Of a stretch of 64,000 bases of DNA, positions 24,835-32,792 are shown in pieces. Location: assembly GCF_001428435.1 (NCBI RefSeq), contig NZ_LMSO01000008.1, forward strand, positions 124,001 to 188,000, in the 5' to 3' direction. Made by a program: the position numbers and the translations under genes. Numbering within the stretch: position 1 is the first letter of the stretch; each line of letters opens with the position of its first letter. Source of the stretch: Arthrobacter sp. Soil782. GTDB lineage: Bacteria > Actinomycetota > Actinomycetes > Actinomycetales > Micrococcaceae. Below the pieces are notes generated by a model. It was not told the DNA's origin. It saw only the letters and a program-made list of their open reading frames with translations, and did not search any database.

Positions 24835-25710
24835 ATGCCTGAGATGCCTGAGGTGCAGGGACTGGCCCACTTCCTGGCCGGCAAATTACTGCCGGAGGGC
24901 GGTGCGCCAGCCCGGGTAGGGAACGTTGAGCTTGGCTCTTTCGCCGTGCTGAAGACTGCCGAGATTCCCCTTGACGCCGTGTCTTCGATGACCTTCACCG
25001 GGGTGGACAGGAGGGGAAAGTTCCTCATCCTGAGCCTCGACGGCGTGTATCTCGTGATGCATCTCGCGCGAGCCGGCTGGCTGCGTTGGTCTGACGCGCT
25101 TCCGGATACCGCCCTACGGCCGGGTAAGGGGCCGATTGCGTTGAGATTGAGATGTTCGGAACCAGCAGGCTACGGATTCGATCTCACCGAGGCGGGCACG
25201 AAGAAATCAGCAGCGGTCTACCTCGTCCGGAAGGTGGCGGAGGTTCCCGGGGTAAGCCGGTTGGGGCCCGAAGCGCTGGACATCGGCCGGGAGCAGTTCA
25301 TGGCAATGCTGCATGGGCACCGCAGCCAGGTCAAGAGTGCGTTGCGGGACCAGTCTTTCATTGCGGGAATCGGCAACGCCTACAGCGACGAGATCCTGCA
25401 TGCCGCCCGCCTATCTCCGTTTGCACTCGCATCCAAGCTGACTGATGAACAAGTAGGGGTGCTTCACGGCGCGATGCATTCGGTCCTGCAATCGGCTATT
25501 GCCGCGGCCGACGGCAAGCCGGCGAAAGAGTTGAAGGATTCCAAGCGGCGGGAGATGAAGGTTCATGGCCGGACCGGTCAGCCCTGCCCGGTATGCGGGG
25601 ACTCTGTTCGTGAGATTTCATTCGCCGATTCCGCGCTCCAGTACTGCCCTACCTGCCAGACAGGAGGGAAGCAACTGGCAGATCGGCGGACCTCCAGGTT
25701 TCTCAAGTGA
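24835..25710 (+). CDS. Fpg/Nei family DNA glycosylase
   Basis: 291 residues; base-excision repair of oxidised bases with AP-lyase activity. N-terminus MPEMPEVQ gives the catalytic Pro2-Glu3 pair after Met removal. RRGKFLIL carries the conserved Lys; the helix-two-turn-helix reads QVKSALRDQSFIAGIGNAYSDEIL (about 165-188); the C-terminal zinc finger is CPVC ... CPTC. The finger lacks the Arg of classical MutM, so it belongs to the actinobacterial Nei-like branch rather than MutM. Start fixed by the PEMPEV motif. Confidence 0.92.
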   Translation: MPEMPEVQGLAHFLAGKLLPEGGAPARVGNVELGSFAVLKTAEIPLDAVSSMTFTGVDRRGKFLILSLDGVYLVMHLARAGWLRWSDALPDTALRPGKGPIALRLRCSEPAGYGFDLTEAGTKKSAAVYLVRKVAEVPGVSRLGPEALDIGREQFMAMLHGHRSQVKSALRDQSFIAGIGNAYSDEILHAARLSPFALASKLTDEQVGVLHGAMHSVLQSAIAAADGKPAKELKDSKRREMKVHGRTGQPCPVCGDSVREISFADSALQYCPTCQTGGKQLADRRTSRFLK

Positions 25711-25812
25711 GTGGGCATCGCTGACTCTGGTGGTAGCTGCACCTTTCGCCGGCAACATCAATGACCCTAGGATCGAAGATGTAACAATCCGGTTCCAACT
25801 ACGGAGGTCACC

Positions 25813-25986
25813 ATGACGCATGATTCACACGACCGGGAACACGACCTCCAGAGCGGGGATTCCACCAGCACGGAGCCGGAAGGAACCATACCCGACACCG
25901 ACGACGGCGTGGGCGCGACTACCACTGAGGAGCCGAGCAGCTTCGAACCGGAGGAAGACCCGGATGAGGACGGGGACTCCAAGTGA
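25813..25986 (+). CDS. small acidic hypothetical protein
   Basis: 57 residues from ATG 25813 with ribosome binding site CGGAGG at 25802-25807. Composition is extreme: mostly Asp, Glu, Ser, Thr, Gly and Pro (for example TEEPSSFEPEEDPDEDGDS), no hydrophobic core, so probably disordered. No signal peptide or membrane segment. It converges on the Ser/Thr kinase gene with 30 bases between stops. The many Ser/Thr residues in acidic surroundings could be phosphorylated, but that is speculation. Family not recognised. Confidence 0.7.
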   Translation: MTHDSHDREHDLQSGDSTSTEPEGTIPDTDDGVGATTTEEPSSFEPEEDPDEDGDSK

Positions 25987-26016
25987 GGCACTGAGCGGTT
26001 CTGACGCTGGAAGCTG

Positions 26017-26979
26017 CTAACCCAGTGACGGGGCGCGTGACGGCGGTTCGGGAATGTGAACGTTTCCGGTCGTCACTCCGCCTGTGATCACGTCGGGTGT
26101 ATCTGCCTGAATCTCACTGGATGGTGGCAGATTGAGGATCATGCCGCCGTCCTTATCGGAGTCGCTTCCCACGCGCAGGGCAAGCGCGACCTCATGCGCG
26201 TCGGGGCGCGACTGCGGATTTCTGGCGGTCATGCGCGTGAGGAGATTGACCCAATCGGTGCCGAGGGACTCAGGAACGTCAGGGTCCCGCAGGAGGCGGG
26301 CAACGGCGGCCTCGACGACGGGGCCGGGAAATGCCTTTTCCCCGGTAAGGCATTCCAGAAGCACCAGGCCGAGCGAGTAGATGTCGCTGCTCGTTTCCAC
26401 GTGCGCACCCTCTGCCTGCTCCGGACTGAGGTAGTTGGCCGTACCGATGGTGGCGCCATGTGCGGTGGAGTGCGTTGCTTCCACCATTCGGGCGATGCCG
26501 AAGTCGGTCAGTTTGGGGTAGAGGCGGGTGTCCTGCTCTCCGGAGTGGTACATCAGGATATTTGCAGGTTTCACGTCGCGGTGGATGACTCCCTGCGAGT
26601 GGATGTAGGCCAGCGCATCCGCGAGATCCGCACCCAGCTGAGCCACGTGCTCAGAAGGAAGCGGACCGGATTTCAACAGCTTGCGCAGATCCAGTCCGTC
26701 CACCAGTTCCATGACAAGGAAACTGGTGGTCTTGCCGCTGCCGTCATCCTGCAATCCGGCATCATGAAGCGTCACCAGTCCGGGGTGGTTCAGCGTCGAG
26801 AGCAACAAAGTCTCTGTATGCTGACGCCGGTAATCGTCATCATCGGAGGTGGTGGGGTTGAATACCTTGATTGCCACGTCCCGGCCGAGGTTTCGGTCCA
26901 GTGCCCGAAACACCGATGCTGCGCCGCCGGTACCAATCAACTCAATGGGTTGGTACCGCTCGGCCAGGAGTTCATCCAC
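26017..26979 (-). CDS. serine/threonine protein kinase, cytosolic
   Basis: 320 residues, Hanks-type kinase. Gly loop IGTGGAASVF at 15-24, catalytic Lys38 in VAIKVF, HRDVKPANIL at 133-142 (Asp135), DFG at 159-161, SPEQ near 185 in place of APE, SSDIYSLGLVLLECLTGEKAF. The kinase domain fills residues 9-270; the last 50 are a disordered tail without the transmembrane helix and PASTA or extracellular domains of PknB, so it is soluble. GTG start with GGAGG ribosome binding site at 26986-26990. Substrate unknown; a near-palindrome lies upstream at 27024-27047. Confidence 0.94.
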   Translation of the reverse strand: MDELLAERYQPIELIGTGGAASVFRALDRNLGRDVAIKVFNPTTSDDDDYRRQHTETLLLSTLNHPGLVTLHDAGLQDDGSGKTTSFLVMELVDGLDLRKLLKSGPLPSEHVAQLGADLADALAYIHSQGVIHRDVKPANILMYHSGEQDTRLYPKLTDFGIARMVEATHSTAHGATIGTANYLSPEQAEGAHVETSSDIYSLGLVLLECLTGEKAFPGPVVEAAVARLLRDPDVPESLGTDWVNLLTRMTARNPQSRPDAHEVALALRVGSDSDKDGGMILNLPPSSEIQADTPDVITGGVTTGNVHIPEPPSRAPSLG

Positions 26980-27023
26980 GTGAGACCTCCGGGGAAGAAA
27001 GAAAAGTTATGAGGGTGAAGAGC

Positions 27024-27047
27024 AGGTGATAAGCATGCTGATCACCT
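27024..27047. promoter_or_regulatory. 24-bp near-perfect palindrome between hydrolase and kinase
   Basis: AGGTGAT (27024-27030) mirrors ATCACCT (27041-27047) around a central AGCATGCT (27032-27039); only one base pair is mismatched. It lies 45 bases upstream of the kinase start and 72 bases after the stop of the same-strand hydrolase. No T-run follows on either strand, so an operator is more likely than a terminator. Confidence 0.45.
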
Positions 27048-27118
27048 CTCACATTCTACCCTGCCCGACGAGGTGCGGAAGACCGCCCCGCGCCGCAGCC
27101 TCAAACGTTCGATAATCG

Positions 27119-27919
27119 TTACGCAGCGAGGAAATTGATGGCCGCGCTCTTGAAGGTCCGGGACGTTACTGCGTTGGTATGGGTTCTTCCTGGGAGCCAG
27201 AGTATTTCCGCATGGCCGCTCAGCTCCGCCAGTTCCGGAAGGGTCTGCGCTCGTTCGTCCTTGTCTCCGGCCACCAGGAGTAGCGGCATGTGAGGTACGG
27301 CATCGCCTGGTACGAAAGGCTCTCGCTTGATTGCCTCCACCATGGTGAGCAGCGCAAAGACGTCGTTTGTCGGAATAAGCCGTGCCATCCGAAGCAGATT
27401 GCTGGTCGACTCGTCGGCGATGGGTGACCCGTCGGTCAGGAATCGTTGCGCGGCCGCCAGGTCGAACGCCGCCAGCGGATCGCCGCTTCCAGGTCCGCCA
27501 AGCACCATGCGGTGCACCAGTTCCGGCTGCGTGGCGCCGAATTCCCACGCCAGACGTGAACCGAGCGAGTATCCGATGATGTCGACGCCGCTGCCCGGCT
27601 GACCGTCGGCAAGGGGGTGGACGTGTGCATCGAGCAGAATCTGGAGCAGGTCCGCCCGGATGCGGCTGGGGGAGTAGGAGTCCATTTCTTCGGGGGCCGT
27701 ACTTGCTCCATGACCGGGGAGGTCGAGGGTGACGACTTTGCGGCCGGCGTCAGTAAGGGCGCGAATCCAGCCGGAATCTTCCCAATTGAGCCGGGCCGAG
27801 GAAGCAAACCCGTGCAGGAGCAGGATGGGGCGCAGTGCTGACGGGCTCGCGGGCTCGTGGACGGTGACGTTCAGTCCCGGGTTTGTTCCCTCAACCAGAT
27901 GATCGCTGTGACGTCCCAT
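27119..27919 (-). CDS. alpha/beta-fold hydrolase
   Basis: 266 residues from ATG 27919, chosen because GGGGAGGAA lies just upstream; earlier in-frame ATGs would add up to 45 residues. LLLHGFASSARLNWEDSG (oxyanion region), DLPGHGAST, nucleophile GYSLGSRLAW (Ser in GxSxG), and a late GRTHTNAV histidine give the catalytic triad with an Asp in VAGDKDERAQ. No signal peptide. Esterase, lipase or dehalogenase activity cannot be told apart. Confidence 0.88.
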   Translation of the reverse strand: MGRHSDHLVEGTNPGLNVTVHEPASPSALRPILLLHGFASSARLNWEDSGWIRALTDAGRKVVTLDLPGHGASTAPEEMDSYSPSRIRADLLQILLDAHVHPLADGQPGSGVDIIGYSLGSRLAWEFGATQPELVHRMVLGGPGSGDPLAAFDLAAAQRFLTDGSPIADESTSNLLRMARLIPTNDVFALLTMVEAIKREPFVPGDAVPHMPLLLVAGDKDERAQTLPELAELSGHAEILWLPGRTHTNAVTSRTFKSAAINFLAA

Positions 27920-28169
27920 GAGTTCCTCCCCGGTGCTCTTTCGGCAGTCTTTCCTGAACTCTAGCGTCCCTTGCCGGGACTCGTCCGAAAAGAAAAGCGG
28001 CAGAGAACTGTGCTTCATTGAACAGATCTCCGCCGCCCGGCCAGCAGTGGCCAACCCGTGCGACTTTAGTCACCGCTTCTGCCCGGATGCAAATTGGCTG
28101 ATAGCGCTTCGCCGTCATTCCCGGAATCTTCCGGCATGTCCGTCATGGAGCGCGTCAATTCGGCGCCGA

Positions 28170-28199
28170 TCGACGTGCCGCGCTAGAATTACTTATAGT
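28170..28199 (+). promoter_or_regulatory. promoter of the nrtR-nad operon
   Basis: TCGACG (28170-28175), 18-base spacer, TATAGT (28194-28199). The -10 lies inside the palindrome at 28191-28215, so a protein bound there would block transcription. A second possible -10, TAGAAT, is at 28184-28189. Confidence 0.4.
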
Positions 28200-28215
28200 C
28201 ATAATGACTATAAGT
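28191..28215. promoter_or_regulatory. 25-bp perfect palindrome, probable NrtR operator
   Basis: ACTTATAGTCAT - A - ATGACTATAAGT, a perfect 12-1-12 inverted repeat, 25 bases before the regulator ATG and overlapping the -10. It is the strongest palindrome in the window. Identity as the NrtR site is inferred from position before the regulator and nad genes. Confidence 0.7.
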
Positions 28216-28240
28216 CCGGAAGGGTGAAGGTAGAGCCAGC

Positions 28241-28960
28241 ATGAGCGCAACTTCAGCGAACGTCTCCGAACGACGCGTGCAGCCGCCGTCGTTGGCTATC
28301 TCCACAGTGATCTTCGCCCTGCGCCCGAGTGAGTCCTCGGGCAGGCCAACGCTGTGGTTGCCATTGGTCAGGCGAATTCGCCAGCCGTACCTTGGCCAGT
28401 GGGCGCTGCCGGGGGGGCCATTGGCGCACTCAGAGTCGCTCCAGGATGCGGCATCGCGCAACCTCCTCGAGACCACCGGGCTTGCACCTCGTTACCTGGA
28501 GCAGCTGTACGCCTTCGGAGGCCTGGACCGGTCTGCGGGGCAGCGTCTGGTGTCGATCGTGTACTGGGCGCTGGTTCAACCGGACGAGGCAGCGTTGACG
28601 CGCGAATCCGAGAACGTTCGGTGGTTCCGCGCGGACCGGTTGGAGTCGCTCGCCTTCGATCACAACGAAATCGTGGAGTACGCGCTCTGGCGGCTGCGCA
28701 ACAAGATGGAGTACGGCTCGATTGCCTACCACCTTCTGGGCGAACGGTTCACGCTTGCGCAGGTCCGGGAGGTATACGAGGCGGTGCTCGACAAGGAACT
28801 GGACCCCGCCAACTTCCGTCGGCAGCTCCGTTCAACTCCGTACATCGAACCTACTGATGAGCACCTCACGGGCACGCGGCACCGGCCACCGCGGCTCTAC
28901 CGCTATGCCGGGCCCGTCCCGGACGGCAGTGTCAGGCAACCCCTGCCGGCCTCGCCTTGA
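28241..28960 (+). CDS. nrtR: NUDIX-domain regulator of NAD synthesis (NrtR-like)
   Basis: 239 residues. An N-terminal NUDIX fold (about 15-150) is joined to a winged helix (IAYHLLGERFTLAQVREVYEAVLDKELDPANFRRQL, about 165-200), the NrtR architecture. The NUDIX box (from LPGGPLAHSE to LLETTGL) keeps the spacing but two of the catalytic acidic positions are Asn and Thr (R-N-L-L-E-T-T-G-L for R-E-U-x-E-E-x-G-U), so hydrolysis is unlikely and a ligand-sensing role is favoured. It precedes nadA and sits behind a 25-bp palindrome. NrtR proteins repress NAD genes and release on ADP-ribose or related ligands. AAGG ribosome binding site upstream. Confidence 0.88.
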   Translation: MSATSANVSERRVQPPSLAISTVIFALRPSESSGRPTLWLPLVRRIRQPYLGQWALPGGPLAHSESLQDAASRNLLETTGLAPRYLEQLYAFGGLDRSAGQRLVSIVYWALVQPDEAALTRESENVRWFRADRLESLAFDHNEIVEYALWRLRNKMEYGSIAYHLLGERFTLAQVREVYEAVLDKELDPANFRRQLRSTPYIEPTDEHLTGTRHRPPRLYRYAGPVPDGSVRQPLPASP

Positions 28961-29026
28961 AGGCACGCACAGACCACCAAACACCCACCGGCTCACCGGA
29001 GCCCGTTTCCATCAGGGAGAACCACC

Positions 29027-30328
29027 ATGACGAGCATTAATACCGCCATCCAACTCATGTCCCGCCAGGACGCCGAGCGGTCAAGCGCACGCGGTGGTAC
29101 CTGCAGCCCGGACCTCGCGAGGGGACCATGGGAGTTCGACATCCCTGGCGTCTCCAATCAGGGTCCGGACTACGGGCCCGGCGCTTCGATGACTGACACG
29201 GCGCCGGTTTCAACGCCGCGGCAGGAGGTGCTTCCAGAGGAATACCAGCGGGCTGGTGAGGTGGAGCTCGAAGCGCGGATCCTCGCAGCAAAGGAAGCGA
29301 TGGGCGAGCGCCTTGTCATCCTCGGCCACTTCTATCAGCGGGACGAGGTCGTCAAGCACGCTGACTTCGTGGGAGATTCCTTTCAGCTCGCCAACGCGGC
29401 GCTAACCCGGCCCGACGCCGAAGCCATCGTGTTTTGCGGAGTGCATTTCATGGCGGAGACCGCTGACATTCTGTCCAGTCCTGACCAGACTGTCATTCTG
29501 CCGAACCTTGCCGCGGGATGCTCGATGGCGGACATGGCGGACGCCGATTCGGTGGCGGACTGCTGGGAACAGCTCGAGGAGCTTTTCGGAACAGAGCCCG
29601 ACGACGCCGGCCGCCAACCGGTCATCCCGGTCACCTACATGAATTCCTCAGCTGCGTTGAAGGCCTTCTGTGGCCGCCACGGCGGCATCGTTTGTACGTC
29701 GTCGAACGCTGCCACAGTGCTCGACTGGGCGTTCGAGCGGGGCCAGCGCGTTCTCTTCTTCCCGGATCAGCACCTGGGCCGGAATACAGCCAAAGCCATG
29801 GGGGTGCCGCTCGAGCGGATGCCCATGTGGAACCCCCGCAAGGTGCTGGGCGGCAACACCGAGCAGGAGCTCCTGGATTCGCAGGTCATCCTCTGGCACG
29901 GCTTCTGCTCCGTGCATAAGCGTTTCACCGTGAACCAGATCGAGAAGGCACGGGCTGACTACCCCGGGGTGAGGGTCATCGTGCACCCGGAGTGCCCCAT
30001 GCCCGTTGTGGACGCCGCTGACGAAGCCGGGTCAACGGACTACATCCGGAAGGCAATCGCTGCGGCAGAGCCTGGCTCCGTGTTCGCGGTGGGTACGGAG
30101 ATCAACATGGTGAACAGACTCGCCGCGGAGCATCCCGAGCACACCATCTTCTGCCTGGATCCCGTCATCTGCCCGTGCTCGACCATGTACCGGATCCATC
30201 CGGGCTATCTGGCATGGGTGCTCGAGGGACTGGTCGCAGGAGTGGTCCGCAATCAAATTGGAGTCGACTCCGACGTGGCGTCGGATGCACGGGTAGCGCT
30301 TGAGCGAATGCTGGCGGCCAAACCGTGA
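29027..30328 (+). CDS. nadA: quinolinate synthase
   Basis: 433 residues; condenses iminoaspartate with dihydroxyacetone phosphate to quinolinate using a [4Fe-4S] cluster. Substrate-binding LGHFYQRDEVVKHADFVGDSF (about 102-122); cysteine ligands in AAGCSMADMAD, HPECPMPVVDAAD and DPVICPCSTMYRIHPG. The first 60 residues are an extension rich in Ser, Gly and Pro that I accept because GGGAGAA precedes the ATG at 29027. It is 66 bases after nrtR; its stop overlaps the nadB start (GTGA). Confidence 0.95.
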   Translation: MTSINTAIQLMSRQDAERSSARGGTCSPDLARGPWEFDIPGVSNQGPDYGPGASMTDTAPVSTPRQEVLPEEYQRAGEVELEARILAAKEAMGERLVILGHFYQRDEVVKHADFVGDSFQLANAALTRPDAEAIVFCGVHFMAETADILSSPDQTVILPNLAAGCSMADMADADSVADCWEQLEELFGTEPDDAGRQPVIPVTYMNSSAALKAFCGRHGGIVCTSSNAATVLDWAFERGQRVLFFPDQHLGRNTAKAMGVPLERMPMWNPRKVLGGNTEQELLDSQVILWHGFCSVHKRFTVNQIEKARADYPGVRVIVHPECPMPVVDAADEAGSTDYIRKAIAAAEPGSVFAVGTEINMVNRLAAEHPEHTIFCLDPVICPCSTMYRIHPGYLAWVLEGLVAGVVRNQIGVDSDVASDARVALERMLAAKP

Positions 30329-31866
30329 CCGCCGTCCTCGTCATCGGCAGCGGAATCGCGGGGCTGTACACGGCGCTGGAGGTGCGCCGGCGAACTGATG
30401 CGCAGGTCACCGTTCTGGCCAAGGGCGCACTTGTCGAGAGTAACACCTGGTATGCGCAGGGCGGCATTGCTGCCGTGATTCCGGAGCTAGGCCAGGTCGG
30501 CGAGCGCCGCTTAAGCCTGCAGAACGACAGCATTGAGTCGCATGTGGCCGACACCCTTGCGGCCGGAGCGGGGCACTGCGACCGACGGGCCGCGCGCATT
30601 CTTTGTTCGGAGGCGTCCGCCCAGATTCAGAGGCTGGTGGATCTTGGAACAATCTTCGATCGCTCCGCGGATGGTGATTTCGCCGTCGGTCGGGAAGCCG
30701 CGCATGCAGCCTCAAGGATTCTACATATTGGCGGTGATGCCACCGGGGCGGGAATCGCGGCTCCGCTCGTCCGTGCCGCTCAGGCGGATCCTGGCATCGG
30801 CGTGTGGGAGCACGCTTTTGCCGCGGACCTCGTCAGGGACAACGGGAGGGTAACCGGCGCCGTCGTCGTGCAGAACGGTGTCCAACGTGTAGTTTCCGCT
30901 GACGCGGTTGTGCTTGCGACAGGCGGTGCGGGAGAGCTCTTCCAACACAGCACCAATCCGTCCGTGGCCACAGGCGACGGCGTCGCGGCGGCCTGGCGCG
31001 CCGGCGCGGCGGTGGCTGACCTCGAGTTTTTCCAGTTCCACCCTACATCCTTGAACGTCGCCGGGCATCCGCTCATTTCCGAGGCGGTGCGTGGGGAGGG
31101 CGCAGTGCTGAGGGACGCCTCAGGGCGTCGGTTCATGGCTGATTATCATCCTGCCGGTGAGCTTGCTCCGCGTGATGTTGTCTCCCGCAGCATCGCACTG
31201 CATCTTGCGCGGACCGCAGGTGAGGAAGTTTTTCTTGACGCGACGAACCTCGGTGCGAACTTCCTCGCTCAGCGGTTTCCGACGTTGAGCGCAGTGACTG
31301 CGCGCGCAGGCTTCGACTGGACACGCGACTTGCTCCCGGTTGTCCCTGCTGCGCACTACTGGATGGGCGGAGTGGTGACGGACACTGCAGGACGGACGTC
31401 CGTACCCGGGCTGTACGCCGTGGGGGAGGTTGCCCGAACCGGAGTGCACGGGGCCAACCGGCTCGCGTCCAACTCGCTGCTGGAGGGACTGGTGTTCGGC
31501 GCGCGGGCTGCGGAAGCGATCGCCGCAGAACGCATGCAGTGGCCGGCGGTCGAGGCGGAGGCGCTGAGCCTGGCGCCCGGTTCGGTACGCGCGGCCCGCG
31601 CTGACGTGCAGCGGGTGATGTCCGACCACGTCTCCATCCTGCGCGAGGATGCGGGGCTCCGTATTGCCTCGAAGCAACTCGCTGATTGGCATTCGAACGG
31701 CTCTTCAGTTGCGGAGCGGGAGACCGCGAATCTGCTCCTCTGTTCCCGGCTCGTCGCAGCGTCTGCGCTGGCACGCACAGAATCGCGTGGAGCGCATTAC
31801 CGAGCAGATTTTCCCGACACCTCCTCCCCCGAGGGCAGCCCCATCATCCTGAGGAGAGCTCCGTGA
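30325..31866 (+). CDS. nadB: L-aspartate oxidase
   Basis: 513 residues, FAD enzyme that turns L-aspartate into iminoaspartate for NadA. N-terminal dinucleotide fold VLVIGSGIAGLYTALEV, then NTWYAQGGIAAV, the fumarate-reductase-like substrate region (EFFQFHPTSL, VRGEGAVLRD), LYAVGEVARTGVHGANRLASNSLLEGL, and the end SRGAHYRADFP. GTG start overlapping the nadA stop; stop overlaps the nadC start. Normal length. Confidence 0.95.
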   Translation: MTAVLVIGSGIAGLYTALEVRRRTDAQVTVLAKGALVESNTWYAQGGIAAVIPELGQVGERRLSLQNDSIESHVADTLAAGAGHCDRRAARILCSEASAQIQRLVDLGTIFDRSADGDFAVGREAAHAASRILHIGGDATGAGIAAPLVRAAQADPGIGVWEHAFAADLVRDNGRVTGAVVVQNGVQRVVSADAVVLATGGAGELFQHSTNPSVATGDGVAAAWRAGAAVADLEFFQFHPTSLNVAGHPLISEAVRGEGAVLRDASGRRFMADYHPAGELAPRDVVSRSIALHLARTAGEEVFLDATNLGANFLAQRFPTLSAVTARAGFDWTRDLLPVVPAAHYWMGGVVTDTAGRTSVPGLYAVGEVARTGVHGANRLASNSLLEGLVFGARAAEAIAAERMQWPAVEAEALSLAPGSVRAARADVQRVMSDHVSILREDAGLRIASKQLADWHSNGSSVAERETANLLLCSRLVAASALARTESRGAHYRADFPDTSSPEGSPIILRRAP

Positions 31867-32792
31867 ATTTCACACCGGCCAGACCATCCCCGGCCGACGT
31901 CGACCGCATTGTCGCAGCCGCGCTCGCCGAGGACGCGCCGTGGGGAGACATAACCTCGCAGGTACTCATTCCGGAGGAGGCACACGCTGAGGCAGTCGTT
32001 GTAGCGCGCGAACCCGGCATCTTCTGCGGAGAGCTGGTCATCGAGGCTTCCATGCGACTCACCGACCCGCGGATCCGCGTCACGTTCAGTGTGCGGGACG
32101 GCGACGAGTTCGACGCCGGCGCTGCGCTTGCTGCGGTGTCCGGTCCCGCCCGGTCGATCCTCACCGCTGAACGGGTCGCCCTGAACCTGGCGCAGCGACT
32201 GAGCGGTATCGCTACGCTCACCGGCCGATTTGTTGCGGAAGTAGCCGGGACCGGTGCGCGCGTGGTCGATACCCGCAAGACAACTCCCGGACTGCGCGTC
32301 CTGGAACGCCATGCGGTGCGCTGCGGCGGAGGGGTCAATCATCGCTTCAGCCTGTCCGATGCAGTGATGGCCAAGGACAACCATCTTGCGGTACTGACCC
32401 AGGGCGGTGTGATCGGCCTTACGGAGGCACTCCGGGCAGTGCGGGCCAGGTTGCCGCATACCGTCCATTTCGAGGTCGAGGTTGACCGGCTCGATCAGAT
32501 CGAGCCGGTGCTGGCAGCAGGCGTCGACACGATCATGCTCGACAACTTCAGCCTCGAGGATCTGGCCAGCGGAGTGAAGCAGGTCGCGGGGCGCGCGCTG
32601 GTGGAAGCAAGCGGCAACGTCCGGCTCGAGTCGATCGGCGCTATTGCGCGCACCGGCGTCGATATTATCTCGTCCGGTGCGCTCACCCACAGCGTTCAGG
32701 CACTGGACCTCGGGTTGGACATCCATATCGATGCGCTTGCGCGGGAGGACGGTTCCGGCTCCACCCGCGAAATTACCGGGAGCGTGCGGTGA
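31863..32792 (+). CDS. nadC: nicotinate-nucleotide diphosphorylase (carboxylating)
   Basis: 309 residues from GTG 31863, which overlaps the nadB stop by 4 bases; the longer in-frame extension upstream lies inside nadB. Converts quinolinate and PRPP to nicotinate mononucleotide and CO2. Family motifs: LAEDAPWGDITSQ, ERVALNLAQRLSGIATLT, DTRKTTPGLRVLERHAVRCGGGVNHR, KDNHL, and EVEVDRLDQ with IMLDNF. It completes the de novo route begun by nadA and nadB. Confidence 0.95.
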   Translation: MNFTPARPSPADVDRIVAAALAEDAPWGDITSQVLIPEEAHAEAVVVAREPGIFCGELVIEASMRLTDPRIRVTFSVRDGDEFDAGAALAAVSGPARSILTAERVALNLAQRLSGIATLTGRFVAEVAGTGARVVDTRKTTPGLRVLERHAVRCGGGVNHRFSLSDAVMAKDNHLAVLTQGGVIGLTEALRAVRARLPHTVHFEVEVDRLDQIEPVLAAGVDTIMLDNFSLEDLASGVKQVAGRALVEASGNVRLESIGAIARTGVDIISSGALTHSVQALDLGLDIHIDALAREDGSGSTREITGSVR

